Origin: an uncultured Psychroflexus sp.
GTDB taxonomy: Bacteria > Bacteroidota > Bacteroidia > Flavobacteriales > Flavobacteriaceae
Direction of reading: 5' to 3'
Length of the DNA: 41,546 nt
NCBI GenBank assembly: GCA_913062845.1
Contig: CAJXVZ010000027.1
Coordinates: 1 to 41,546, forward strand
The notes beneath the pieces were generated by a model that was given only the letters and a program-made list of their open reading frames with translations, was not told the origin of the DNA and searched no databases. A program made the translations under genes and the position numbers. Shown piece by piece: positions 17,185-25,609 of this stretch; the first letter of the stretch is position 1, and the number at the start of each line of letters is the position of its first letter.

Positions 17185-17192
17185 AAGTGCCT

Positions 17193-17990
17193 ATGCATAT
17201 TTTAGAAGAAATCACAAGTTTCAAACGAAAGCTTTTAGATCATAAAAAAAAGATCATTTCCATTCAGGACTTAGAGAGAAATCCTTTGTTTGAAAAGCCC
17301 TGTGTTGCCTTAACCGAATCTATAAAGACATCTCAGTTTGGAATAATTGCAGAACATAAACGCCGCTCACCGAGTAAACCCCATATCAATTTTAAAACTG
17401 ATGTTTTTGATGTTGCCAAAGCTTATGAAGAAGCTGGTGCAGCAGGAATGTCAGTATTGACTGAACAGAAATACTTTGGTGGAAGTCTCGAAGACCTCGT
17501 GCTATGCAGATCTACTTGTCAGCTACCGCTTCTAAGAAAGGATTTTACGGTAGATGAATACCAAATCTTAGAAGCCAAAGCGCATGGCGCAGATGTGATC
17601 TTACTTATAGGGGCATGTCTAAGCACAGATGAAATCAAAAATTTTTCAAGTCTGGCGAGGTCTTTAGGTATGCAGAGTATTCTCGAAGTTCATAACCGCG
17701 AAGAGCTCGAAAACAACTATGTTGAAAATATTGATGTTGTTGGTGTTAATAACAGAAATCTGAAAACTTTTGAAGTTAATTTAGACACAAGTTATGATCT
17801 ATTGTCCTACATGCCTACAGATGTCGTGAAAATTTCTGAAAGCGGTATTAGAAACCAAAGAGATATTTTTGACTTGAAAGCCGCCGGTTTTGATGGGTTT
17901 TTACTCGGTGAACACTTTATGAAAACTGAAAATCCGGGCGAAACGGCAAAACAATTTATTAATGGACTTAAAAGCAGTTTGAATAAATGA
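17193..17990 (+). CDS. trpC: Indole-3-glycerol phosphate synthase
   Basis: This (beta/alpha)8-barrel protein of 265 residues closes the ring of CdRP to give indole-3-glycerol phosphate with loss of CO2 and water. Visible motifs are IIAEHKRRSPSKP (catalytic Lys and phosphate region), LTEQKYFGGSLEDL, LLRKDFTVDEYQI (catalytic Lys), VGVNNRNLKTFEV and KISESGIRN. The ATG giving MHILEEITSFKR fits the family better than the GTG two codons earlier. It is a separate enzyme, not fused to TrpF as in E. coli, and overlaps trpF by four bases (ATGA). Confidence 0.95.
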   Translation: MHILEEITSFKRKLLDHKKKIISIQDLERNPLFEKPCVALTESIKTSQFGIIAEHKRRSPSKPHINFKTDVFDVAKAYEEAGAAGMSVLTEQKYFGGSLEDLVLCRSTCQLPLLRKDFTVDEYQILEAKAHGADVILLIGACLSTDEIKNFSSLARSLGMQSILEVHNREELENNYVENIDVVGVNNRNLKTFEVNLDTSYDLLSYMPTDVVKISESGIRNQRDIFDLKAAGFDGFLLGEHFMKTENPGETAKQFINGLKSSLNK

Positions 17991-18622
17991 AAGTAAAAAT
18001 CTGTGGCATTAACGATATTGATAGTATGAAAGCCCTTTCAGGCCTTCAGCCTGATTATTTTGGTTTTATTTTTTATCAAAAATCACCAAGGTTTTTTTCT
18101 TTATCTGCCTTACCGGAGCTATCTGACACTAAAAAAGTTGGTGTTTTTGTTGATGCCGATACAGATTATATTGTAAGAAAGAAGGTAGATTTAGGCTTAG
18201 ATGTAATCCAGTTACACGGTAATGAATCCTCAGATTACATTTTAAAATTAAAATCTGAATTACAGGATAGTATTGAAATCTTTAAAGCCATATCTATTTC
18301 GACTGAGAAGGATTTTGAGATCATCAGTCAGTATCAAGAACTTGTCGATCTTTTTATTCTGGATACCAAAACACCGCTTAAAGGTGGCAGCGGTAAACAA
18401 TTTGACTGGGATCTGCTACAACATTACCCGGTGGAAAAACCTTTCTTACTCAGCGGCGGAATAGGTCCGGATGATGCTGAAGCTGTTTTAGAGATTTATA
18501 AGAGGCATCCTCTTATGGCTGGTGTTGATATCAATTCAAAATTTGAAATAAGTCCTGGCCTTAAGTCTGTGAAAGACGTTCAAAATTTTTTAAAAACTAT
18601 TAAAACGAAAGATCATGTATAA
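17987..18622 (+). CDS. trpF: Phosphoribosylanthranilate isomerase
   Basis: This 211-residue barrel enzyme performs the Amadori rearrangement of phosphoribosylanthranilate to CdRP. KVKICGI carries the catalytic Cys at the first strand. PDYFGFIFYQKSPRF, KKVGVFVDAD (catalytic Asp), VIQLHGNE, LDTKTPLKGGSGKQFDW and FLLSGGI follow in the expected order. It overlaps trpC by four bases and trpB by eight, so translation of the three is likely coupled. Confidence 0.95.
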   Translation: MKVKICGINDIDSMKALSGLQPDYFGFIFYQKSPRFFSLSALPELSDTKKVGVFVDADTDYIVRKKVDLGLDVIQLHGNESSDYILKLKSELQDSIEIFKAISISTEKDFEIISQYQELVDLFILDTKTPLKGGSGKQFDWDLLQHYPVEKPFLLSGGIGPDDAEAVLEIYKRHPLMAGVDINSKFEISPGLKSVKDVQNFLKTIKTKDHV

Positions 18623-19793
18623 TGTCAATGAAAAAGGATTTTACGGAGAGTTTGGTGGAGCATTCATTCCTGAAATGCTCAAACCAAATGTAGATGAATT
18701 GAGGGAAAACTATTTGAAAATTTCTGAGTCTGAGGATTTTCAAAGGGAGTTTCATCAACTACTGAAAGATTATGTAGGTCGGCCAACGCCTTTGTATTTT
18801 TCAAAACGTTTAAGTGAAAAGTACCAGACCCAAATCTACCTGAAACGCGAAGACCTTTGCCATACAGGTGCACATAAAGTAAACAATACCATCGGACAAA
18901 TTTTGCTGGCGCAAAAGCTAGGCAAGAAGCGTATTATCGCTGAAACAGGTGCAGGACAACATGGTGTGGCTACCGCAACCGTATGTGCTTTGATGGGCAT
19001 GCCTTGTGTCATTTACATGGGTGCTATAGACATCAAACGACAAGCTCCGAATGTAGCACGAATGAAAATGTTAGGCGCTAAGGTTGTAGCTGCAGAGTCA
19101 GGTAGCAAAACCTTAAAAGATGCCACAAACGAGGCTATTAGAGACTGGATCAATAATCCGGAAGACACACATTATATCATAGGTTCTGTTGTTGGTCCAC
19201 ATCCTTTTCCGGATATGGTCGCCAGATTCCAGTCGGTCATTTCAAAAGAAGTGATGAAACAGTTAAAAGAACAATCGCACAAATCCAAACCGGATTATGT
19301 ATTAGCCTGTGTAGGCGGTGGTAGCAATGCCGCCGGTATCTATTACGATTTTCTGGAGGATACAGAAGTCGGCATCATAGCGGTAGAAGCAGCCGGAAAA
19401 GGTGTTTCTACCGGAGAATCTGCAGCGACTTCACAGCTTGGTCGTCAGGGTATTATTCATGGCAGTAAAACCTTACTGATGCAGAATGCTGATGGGCAAA
19501 TCACCGAGCCGTATTCTATCTCAGCGGGTCTTGATTATCCGGGAATTGGCCCTATGCATGCGCATTTGTATGCTTCTAAACGGGCGGAGTTCATTAGTGT
19601 TACCGACGACGACGCTATGCAGGCCGGTTGGGAACTGAGTCAGTTGGAAGGCATCATACCAGCTATTGAAACGGCTCATGCTTTTGCGGTGTTTAAAGAA
19701 CGTAAATTCGAACCTGATGATGTCGTGGTGATCAACCTGTCCGGACGAGGTGATAAAGATTTAAATACATATATGGAATATTTTAATTTGTAA
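18615..19793 (+). CDS. trpB: Tryptophan synthase beta chain
   Basis: This 392-residue PLP enzyme joins indole and serine to make tryptophan. The PLP lysine is Lys88 in HTGAHKVNN. GRPTPLYF, AETGAGQHGVATATV and the phosphate-binding CVGGGSNA are visible, as is the SRAEFISVTDDDA-type C-terminal region. It is the TrpB1 type that pairs with TrpA. Unusually, trpA is not the next gene: a predicted outer-membrane protein gene of 1.3 kb intervenes, with 127 bp of AT-rich spacer before it. Confidence 0.97.
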   Translation: MYNVNEKGFYGEFGGAFIPEMLKPNVDELRENYLKISESEDFQREFHQLLKDYVGRPTPLYFSKRLSEKYQTQIYLKREDLCHTGAHKVNNTIGQILLAQKLGKKRIIAETGAGQHGVATATVCALMGMPCVIYMGAIDIKRQAPNVARMKMLGAKVVAAESGSKTLKDATNEAIRDWINNPEDTHYIIGSVVGPHPFPDMVARFQSVISKEVMKQLKEQSHKSKPDYVLACVGGGSNAAGIYYDFLEDTEVGIIAVEAAGKGVSTGESAATSQLGRQGIIHGSKTLLMQNADGQITEPYSISAGLDYPGIGPMHAHLYASKRAEFISVTDDDAMQAGWELSQLEGIIPAIETAHAFAVFKERKFEPDDVVVINLSGRGDKDLNTYMEYFNL

Positions 19794-19861
19794 AAATTCA
19801 ATTAATTTAAGTTGAGCCATAAGAGAAAAAATTTAAAAACAATCTTTTAAGATTTTTGATG

Positions 19862-19869
19862 TACTTTTG
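19862..19869 (+). promoter_or_regulatory. Possible -7 element inside the trp operon, before gene X
   Basis: TACTTTTG matches TAnnTTTG and lies about 50 bp before the gene at 19921, in the only long AT-rich gap of the operon. No good TTG partner is seen. If active, it would give gene X and trpA a source of transcription independent of attenuation. Confidence 0.3.
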
Positions 19870-19920
19870 ATTAATACATTTTTCGTATATCTAATATAAA
19901 CTAACACTTAATTACCGGTC

Positions 19921-21234
19921 ATGCACAAGATAATTTTTAGTCTATTTTTAGTTTTCTTAATACCTATGTCAGCTTTTGCTCAGTTAGACATATCACAGAA
20001 GGGAGATAATATCATAATTAGTAATCTTTCAAACAATTCAACTGAAATACTCATTTTAAATAGCGATATAGATAATTTTATTTTGATGCCTAATCAAAGT
20101 ACTTCTGTTACACCGAAGTCTTTTTTAACTAAAAAAGCACTAAAAGAAATAAAAATTTTAAGCCTATATACCTATTCTTCATATTTGGCTGATCATAAAA
20201 TTTCAGTTTATAAAATGCGAGAAGAAATAATTAAATACAGAGGTCGCAGAAAAAATTCACTACAATTAAAATCTATAGAAGATTTGCTGAACTCCCCAAA
20301 GGATACTTTCGGGAAATTTGATAAATTAGATGAAGAAATTGATCTTGAAGCTTCTTTTGATGAAAAAAATAAATACAAATTATTTATAAAAAAAATAGAA
20401 CAAAAACTTATTCCTCTTAAGGATGAAAAAAACTTTTTAATTGATAATAGAATTGCTTTTGAAAATAAAGTAAATGAAACAGAGGAAAGTTTGGCTAAAA
20501 GCTACCTGTTTGATTTTTTAAATATAGAAATTGATCCTGAAGATCAAAAAGAAATAAATTTTTTAATCAGTCACTACAATAGAGTCAAGTCCATAAAAGA
20601 AAAGTATGAAAACAGATCAATAAACAATCATGGAAGTCTTAGAGAATTGGACTTTAAAATTTTTGAAACCAAAGGCAGCTTTTTACAATTTTCAATTATA
20701 GGTTCTGCAATTGGTGAAGATATTGGTGGAGAAAATGAAGAGGTTATTTTCAATATTAATCCTGAAATTAGTATAAGAGTCGGCAGATACAGACTAGGGC
20801 ATAATACAATGATAGAAAATAATATTAATCTTGGATACAGTTATTATGTGGCTGAAAAAATTGATGAAAAAATAGTTATAAACGATATTGTAAATAATAT
20901 AGATGAAGTTTATGATAAATTTCATTTAGGCACTTTAGGTTTGGATTTTATTTTGAAAGGTGGAGTTAAAAAACCTTCACTTTTTGGATTTGGCATAGAA
21001 GGTGGCGGAACCTACCTAATTTCTGATACTTATAATTTTATGCCAGACCTTGATTTAAGTGAATATACAGAAACAGACCTAGGCTACTACTACGGTGGAT
21101 TTTTAATGATAGGTGATAGATTTAATGTAAAAATTGGATTTAGAAGATATGTATTGAGGTACACTATTGAGACAGTGGATAGAAATTACTTAAACACAGG
21201 TTTAACCAGATTTAGTCTTTCCTATAGATTTTAA
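19921..21234 (+). CDS. Unrecognised predicted outer-membrane protein inserted between trpB and trpA
   Basis: This 437-residue protein belongs to no family I recognise. It has a clear signal peptide (MHKIIFSLFLVFLIPMSAFA, then Q), a short N-terminal strand-rich part (about 21-80) and a charged helical middle (about 90-230) with coiled-coil character. The C-terminal 200 residues show alternating strands (FLQFSIIGSAIG, PEISIRVGRYRLG, NLGYSYYV, VKIGFRRYVLRY), ending in FSLSYRF. The terminal Phe is usual for outer-membrane barrels. The gene looks visibly more AT-rich than trpB or trpA, with many AAA, ATA and TTA codons, which suggests a later arrival. No transposase or repeat flanks it. A role in tryptophan synthesis is unlikely. 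Confidence 0.75.
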   Translation: MHKIIFSLFLVFLIPMSAFAQLDISQKGDNIIISNLSNNSTEILILNSDIDNFILMPNQSTSVTPKSFLTKKALKEIKILSLYTYSSYLADHKISVYKMREEIIKYRGRRKNSLQLKSIEDLLNSPKDTFGKFDKLDEEIDLEASFDEKNKYKLFIKKIEQKLIPLKDEKNFLIDNRIAFENKVNETEESLAKSYLFDFLNIEIDPEDQKEINFLISHYNRVKSIKEKYENRSINNHGSLRELDFKIFETKGSFLQFSIIGSAIGEDIGGENEEVIFNINPEISIRVGRYRLGHNTMIENNINLGYSYYVAEKIDEKIVINDIVNNIDEVYDKFHLGTLGLDFILKGGVKKPSLFGFGIEGGGTYLISDTYNFMPDLDLSEYTETDLGYYYGGFLMIGDRFNVKIGFRRYVLRYTIETVDRNYLNTGLTRFSLSYRF

Positions 21235-21309
21235 AAAATCAATGTTGAATTGTTAAAATCAATTATGCAGTTAATTATGTTTAAAAAGTTATGCCTATAC
21301 AATAGAAAT

Positions 21310-22080
21310 ATGAATAGAATTACAAAAAAACTTAAAGCCCCTCATAAATTACTATCTATATATTTTACAGCAGGCTACCCAAAACTTGAAGACACTGTTG
21401 AAATTCTTAAGCGTTTACAAGACAGCGACGTAGATATGGTAGAAATTGGTTTGCCATACAGCGATCCTCTGGCAGATGGACCTACCATACAACAAAGCTC
21501 CACTCAGGCTCTTAAAAACGGAATATCCACCAAAAAGTTATTTGCACAAATACAGGACATTCGTCAACACATTGAGATACCACTAATTGTTATGGGGTAT
21601 TTCAATCCCATGCTGCAATACGGTGTAAGTCAATTTTGCAAAGACGTTTCAGATATTGGCATTGACGGCCTCATTATGCCGGATTTACCTTACGACTACT
21701 GGTTAGAACATCATAAAGATGATTATGAGCATAATAATTTAAAACACATTCAATTAATTACGCCTCAAACTTCAAAAGAAAGAATCCTTGAAATAGATAA
21801 GCAAAGTGAGGATGCGTTTATCTACATGGTATCCTCGTCCTCAACCACAGGCAGTCAGATTGGGTTTGCTCAAGAACAACTGGATTATTTCGAGCGCATA
21901 GGAAGTTACAATTTACAAACACCTCAAATTGTAGGTTTTGGTATAAAAGATAATGAAACTTTTTCGCAGGCTACATCGCATGCCAAAGGCGCAATTATTG
22001 GAAGTGCTTTTATTAAAATGCTCTCTAAACGGGGTTTAAATGGTATAGATGGGTTTATCAAAAATATCAGACAACCTTAA
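21310..22080 (+). CDS. trpA: Tryptophan synthase alpha chain
   Basis: This 256-residue barrel enzyme cleaves indole-3-glycerol phosphate to indole and glyceraldehyde 3-phosphate, passing indole to TrpB. Catalytic Glu45 (VEIGLPYSDP) and Asp56 (LADGPTIQ) are present at the spacing seen in Salmonella (49 and 60). YFNPMLQYG, GLIMPDLPYD and SSSSTTGSQ also fit. ATG 21310 (MNRITKKL) is preferred to the in-frame TTG at 21250, which adds 20 unconserved residues. It ends two bases from the converging pseudouridine synthase gene with no terminator visible. Confidence 0.95.
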   Translation: MNRITKKLKAPHKLLSIYFTAGYPKLEDTVEILKRLQDSDVDMVEIGLPYSDPLADGPTIQQSSTQALKNGISTKKLFAQIQDIRQHIEIPLIVMGYFNPMLQYGVSQFCKDVSDIGIDGLIMPDLPYDYWLEHHKDDYEHNNLKHIQLITPQTSKERILEIDKQSEDAFIYMVSSSSTTGSQIGFAQEQLDYFERIGSYNLQTPQIVGFGIKDNETFSQATSHAKGAIIGSAFIKMLSKRGLNGIDGFIKNIRQP

Positions 22081-22082
22081 TG

Positions 22083-22649
22083 CTACAATTTAAATTCACT
22101 AACCTCTTTGACTTCACCCGGTTGTAATACATCAAGAAACTCACTGCCAATTCTTATCCGGACAAGTCTTAAAGTCGGATAACCAACTTTAGCGGTCATT
22201 TTTCTCACCTGTCGAAATTTACCTTCTTTCAAAGTCATTGAAATCCAAGAGGTTTTGTTGTCACCCGTAGGTTTGATGGGTCTTGTCGGCTCAGGTAGTT
22301 TTGGTTCATCAACCTTTTCAACTCTACACGGTTTAGTGGTATAAGCTTTACCGTTTATGCTGATCTCCACGCCTTTTTTTAATAATTCTATGGCTTCATC
22401 AGTAATGGTTCCATCAACCTGTGCTAAATACTCCTTTTCTGTACCGCCTTTTAATATCTTGTAAGATAAAGCCCCATCTGTGGTTAATAAAAGTAAGCCT
22501 TCAGAGTTCTGGTCTAAGCGCCCAATTGACATGGTGTCCGGATGAAAATTATACAGTTCTCCCAGCAATCTTTTATTTTTTCTTCTGGATTGATTATTGA
22601 TAAACTGACTGAGGTAACCAGTGGGCTTATATATTTTGTAATGCGGCAT
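22083..22649 (-). CDS. RluE-like pseudouridine synthase (RsuA/RluB/E/F family)
   Basis: This 188-residue protein lacks an N-terminal S4 domain, like RluE. The catalytic Asp46 lies in SIGRLDQNSEGLLLLTTDG. EYLAQVDG and the C-terminal GKFRQVRKMTAKVGYPTLRLVRIRIG are family hallmarks. E. coli RluE modifies U2457 of 23S rRNA, and the same site is a reasonable guess but not provable here. It is the last gene of a minus-strand series, six bases after the DUF2490-like gene, and converges on trpA with a two-base gap. Confidence 0.88.
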   Translation of the reverse strand: MPHYKIYKPTGYLSQFINNQSRRKNKRLLGELYNFHPDTMSIGRLDQNSEGLLLLTTDGALSYKILKGGTEKEYLAQVDGTITDEAIELLKKGVEISINGKAYTTKPCRVEKVDEPKLPEPTRPIKPTGDNKTSWISMTLKEGKFRQVRKMTAKVGYPTLRLVRIRIGSEFLDVLQPGEVKEVSEFKL

Positions 22650-22655
22650 GAATAT

Positions 22656-23372
22656 CTAATAAACTTTAAGGTTTTGTTTTAAAGTAAAATAAACGATGTT
22701 CCTGCTAAAGAAATCAACGCCGGAAGCTTTTTGTTGGTACCAATACATATAGCCGGTTTCCAGACTAAAAGTCGAATTCAGGTTATAATTAAGTCCGGCA
22801 GAAAGTCGATTTTGATCAAATACATTCTGTCCGACATTTTCGCCGGCGTTTATTAATATTTCTTCCAGAATTTTAGCACCCCAATGGCTGTTAAATTTAT
22901 ATTTTAGACCCATTCGCATTCTTAACCTGTAGTTGGAAAAACTATAGGTTGATTCCAAGGGTCTTTTTTTATACCTCCATTCAAATTTAAATCTGTTTAA
23001 AAGAGACCAATGCTTGTCTATGTTGTGCTTGTAATTTACAGCTGCCTGAGGTCTGAGCTCCTGAAATATATCTCTTTCAACAGCTTGTGGATCCTGCGGT
23101 AAAACCATTTCAAAATACATCATTGAAGCTGTAAGCGAAAAATCATTATTCAACTTATAATTGGCGCCCATACTTGGTATAAAATGATGTTGTCTAAATG
23201 GAAAAATGTAAATTCTTTCTTCAATATCAAAAAAGGGTGACCATTTTTCACTGGCTTTCAACTTAAAGAAGTACCGGGTCCATAAGAGTTCTTGATGTTC
23301 GGTATTTTTTTGGGCTTTCAGTTGTATAGAAAAAAATATCAAAAGTACGAGTATTCCATATTTTTTAGGCAT
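22656..23372 (-). CDS. DUF2490-like outer-membrane protein
   Basis: This 238-residue protein has a signal peptide (MPKKYGILVLLIFFSIQLKAQ) followed by alternating beta strands with many aromatic residues. The pattern includes LLWTRYFFKLKASEKWSPFFDIEER, RQHHFIPSMGANYKLN and HWSLLNRFKFEWRY, and the end is FTLKQNLKVY. The pattern and length fit the DUF2490 family of predicted outer-membrane barrels, whose function is unknown. It has its own full-consensus promoter overlapping the 3' end of the peptidase gene upstream, so it and the RluE-like gene can be expressed separately from the clpP series. Confidence 0.75.
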   Translation of the reverse strand: MPKKYGILVLLIFFSIQLKAQKNTEHQELLWTRYFFKLKASEKWSPFFDIEERIYIFPFRQHHFIPSMGANYKLNNDFSLTASMMYFEMVLPQDPQAVERDIFQELRPQAAVNYKHNIDKHWSLLNRFKFEWRYKKRPLESTYSFSNYRLRMRMGLKYKFNSHWGAKILEEILINAGENVGQNVFDQNRLSAGLNYNLNSTFSLETGYMYWYQQKASGVDFFSRNIVYFTLKQNLKVY

Positions 23373-23391
23373 GGATTCAATTTTAGAAATG

Positions 23392-23419
23392 CAAAGGTAA
23401 GGCTTTATGGAAGAAGCAA
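23392..23419 (-). promoter_or_regulatory. Full Bacteroidota-type promoter for the DUF2490-like gene
   Basis: On the minus strand TTG (23417-23419) is followed by exactly 17 nt and then TACCTTTG (23392-23399), matching TTG-N17-TAnnTTTG. The -7 box ends 19 nt before the ATG at 23372. The -33 box lies inside the end of the upstream peptidase gene. Confidence 0.65.
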
Positions 23420-24130
23420 TGGATTAATGCCCAAGAGATGGGTGTGGAAATATGACAATAAGCAGTTTTTGTCTAAGTAATCGTTGCCTCCTATCTTGTC
23501 GTCCTTAATATTATCTGTAAGTTCTAATCTTGAAAACTGTCTTAAATATCTCCTGGCCAAAGGTTCGTATGAAAAATGCCAGGGCTCAAACTTAAAACCG
23601 TTCCTGCTGGGGTTATCAGTATAAACCAGATAAAAACCAAAATTGTGAGCATACTCTGTCATCCAATTATAAAGCTTGCTGTAAACGCCACCATTCTGAT
23701 AATTATGATGTATAAGATATCCTTTGGTCGGTCTTTTAGCATTGGCATCTATGATATCGATTTCAGTACCCCAATGGTGTCGTGAAGTCCCGGGAATGGC
23801 AGAATAGCTTGAAATGATGTTGAAAATATCTTTCTCAGAAAGTTTCTGCTTTTTATACCTATCATATTTCCTGTTCCAAATCCTTAACTGATCATTGAAA
23901 TTTCGGTATCCTGAAACAATCTGAATTTTAATACCATCTTTTAAGGCGGCATTATACATATTTTCAAATTCTTCGTAAGCCCTTTTATCAAGAAGACTTT
24001 TAGAACAGAGTTCTGGTTTTTTTTTACCGGTTAAAAATAGAGGTAAAGAAGAATCATAAGCCTGAAAATTGAAAAGATTAAAGCCCAGTCCGGCTAAAAT
24101 ATTAAGTTTTAAAAACTCTAATCTTTTCAT
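23405..24130 (-). CDS. M15 (VanY-type) D-alanyl-D-alanine carboxypeptidase family protein
   Basis: This 241-residue protein has an N-terminal hydrophobic stretch (about 6-25) that may export or anchor it. The zinc peptidase motifs are SRHHWGTEIDI (SxHxxGxxxD, His118 and Asp125) and EPWHFSY (His185), with the substrate-side VSGYRNFNDQ. The family trims D-Ala from peptidoglycan peptides or cleaves LD/DD bonds in the cell wall. It lies between the GNAT gene (four-base gap) and the DUF2490-like gene. Confidence 0.88.
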   Translation of the reverse strand: MKRLEFLKLNILAGLGFNLFNFQAYDSSLPLFLTGKKKPELCSKSLLDKRAYEEFENMYNAALKDGIKIQIVSGYRNFNDQLRIWNRKYDRYKKQKLSEKDIFNIISSYSAIPGTSRHHWGTEIDIIDANAKRPTKGYLIHHNYQNGGVYSKLYNWMTEYAHNFGFYLVYTDNPSRNGFKFEPWHFSYEPLARRYLRQFSRLELTDNIKDDKIGGNDYLDKNCLLSYFHTHLLGINPLLLP

Positions 24131-24134
24131 GAAT

Positions 24135-24575
24135 CTATATTGTTTTGTACATCAATACATGAGGTCCAACATCCGGAACATCAAAAACATCTCCTATTCT
24201 TTTGTAATTGCTTTTAGAATAAAATATCTCCGCCGTAGTTCTTACGTTACACCATATTAGTCTTGTATCATTGGCAAACATTTTGGTTTCAGCATAATCT
24301 AAAAGCTGTTTACCGACGCCTTTTCCTCTAAAGCGCTCATCGACAGCCATGCCGCGAAGCTGAAAGCTGTTTTTATCTTCTAAGACCTTGTGTGAATTTT
24401 GCATAAAGCTGATACATCCCACAATTTTGTCTTTATGAAAACAGGCAAAATGTTGAGAGGAAGGCGCTTCATCTCCTTCAAAATGAGCTGTTGCTAAAGC
24501 TTTGCCTTTACGCAAAACTTCGTGTCTTAATTTTAAGATATCCTGAGAACTTACTGATTTGAAATCTAATTTCAA
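24135..24575 (-). CDS. GNAT family N-acetyltransferase
   Basis: This 146-residue protein is the length of one GNAT domain. The acetyl-CoA binding motif A is visible as LRGMAVDERFRGKGVGKQLLDYAE, followed by LIWCNVRTTAEIFYSKSNYKRIG. The acceptor cannot be predicted. It begins two bases after clpP and ends four bases before the peptidase gene, so it is embedded in an operon. Confidence 0.87.
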   Translation of the reverse strand: MKLDFKSVSSQDILKLRHEVLRKGKALATAHFEGDEAPSSQHFACFHKDKIVGCISFMQNSHKVLEDKNSFQLRGMAVDERFRGKGVGKQLLDYAETKMFANDTRLIWCNVRTTAEIFYSKSNYKRIGDVFDVPDVGPHVLMYKTI

Positions 24576-24577
24576 TA

Positions 24578-25126
24578 CTATTCCATAAGTTGATCTACAA
24601 TACCATAATCAATAGATTCCTGAGCGTCCATCCAGTAATCTCTGCTGAAATCTTTCATCACTCTATCAAAATCCTGACCACAATTATCCGCCAGGATCTG
24701 AGCACTCAATTCTTTGGTTTTAAGAATTTCTCTCGCCTGAATTTCTATATTGGAGGCCTGTCCACGTGCACCACCGAGTGGCTGATGTATCATGACCTTA
24801 GCGTGAGGTTGAATATAACGATGCCCCTTCTCTCCTACAGATAACAGAATAGATCCCATTGATGCAGCCAGTCCGGAGCAAATGGTGTGCACTGGGCTTT
24901 TTATTGATTTTATGGTATCGTAAATGGCAAACCCATCAGTAACATAGCCGCCAGGGCTATTGATATACAATTGAATAGGATCCTGACTTTCAAGATCAAG
25001 ATATAATAGTCTGTCTATGATATGCTTTGCACTGTCGCCATCTACCTGACCATTCAGGAAGACTTTTCTGGTTTCTAAAAATTTTAAATCTATAAGATCC
25101 TGTACTTTTGCAACTTTCTTTGACAT
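24578..25126 (-). CDS. clpP: ATP-dependent Clp protease proteolytic subunit
   Basis: This 182-residue protein has the catalytic triad Ser89 (GLAASMGS), His114 (MIHQPLGG) and Asp163 (SRDYWMDA), with exactly the E. coli ClpP spacing (25 and 49 residues). It forms the peptidase barrel that works with ClpX, ClpA or ClpC. The Ser motif reads GLAASMGS rather than the usual GMAASMGA. No tig, clpX or other Clp gene is next to it, so it may be a second, divergent ClpP paralogue; that is inference. The preceding spacer holds an 18-bp palindrome. Confidence 0.93.
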   Translation of the reverse strand: MSKKVAKVQDLIDLKFLETRKVFLNGQVDGDSAKHIIDRLLYLDLESQDPIQLYINSPGGYVTDGFAIYDTIKSIKSPVHTICSGLAASMGSILLSVGEKGHRYIQPHAKVMIHQPLGGARGQASNIEIQAREILKTKELSAQILADNCGQDFDRVMKDFSRDYWMDAQESIDYGIVDQLME

Positions 25127-25147
25127 GTTTTAAATTTTGACTGCTAA

Positions 25148-25165
25148 TTTAAGATTAATCTTAAA
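25148..25165. promoter_or_regulatory. 18-bp palindrome between the RidA-family gene and clpP
   Basis: TTTAAGATTAATCTTAAA is perfectly self-complementary and lies 22-39 bp before the clpP ATG, in the only sizeable gap (63 bp) of this gene series. It could be a regulator binding site, or a short hairpin that trims the galE-ridA transcript. It lacks the GC pairs of a strong terminator. Confidence 0.4.
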
Positions 25166-25189
25166 ATTCGACTTTAATTTAAGGGAGTT

Positions 25190-25609
25190 TTAATGCTCTT
25201 TTTTGTAGGCAATAGCTTTAATTTCTATCAATAAATGGGGATGTGGTAACTGATGAACGGCTACGGTTGTTCGCGTTGGACCTTTCTCATAATCAAAAAA
25301 TTCAGCATAAACTTCATTGTAGCCTTTAAAGTCGTTCATATTTACCAAAAAAGAGGTAATATCTACAACATCATCAAGTGAAGCACCTTCTTCCTTTAAA
25401 ATGTCATTTATATTTTCTAAGACAGCTTTTGTCTGTGCTTTTATATCGAGATTTGTAGTTCCCATTTCATCAACTTCGACCCCTTCAAATGTGTTATCCG
25501 GACGTCTTGAACTCGTACCTGAAATATAGATAAAGTCTCCAACACGTTTTACATGTGGGAATTTTCCTCTCGGCTTAGCTTTCCCTTTGATTACTTTTCC
25601 TTTCATCAT
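25190..25609 (-). CDS. RidA (YjgF/YER057c/UK114) family protein
   Basis: This protein of about 139 residues has the Rid fold. [23 protein letters not shown] resembles the subgroup annotated as 2-aminomuconate deaminase. [27 protein letters not shown] and the Arg of [25 protein letters not shown] are also present. Rid proteins hydrolyse reactive enamines and imines. Substrate choice here is unknown. ATG 25609 is preferred because it overlaps the galE stop by one base (TAATG). A longer frame from 25636 would overlap galE by 28 bp. Confidence 0.85.
   Translation of the reverse strand: MMKGKVIKGKAKPRGKFPHVKRVGDFIYISGTSSRRPDNTFEGVEVDEMGTTNLDIKAQTKAVLENINDILKEEGASLDDVVDITSFLVNMNDFKGYNEVYAEFFDYEKGPTRTTVAVHQLPHPHLLIEIKAIAYKKEH

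Noticed and set aside
19841-19857. AATCTT/AAGATT inverted repeat after trpB as a terminator
   Set aside because: The loop would be two bases and the stem is AT-rich, and trpA downstream would lose operon transcription. I treat it as chance.
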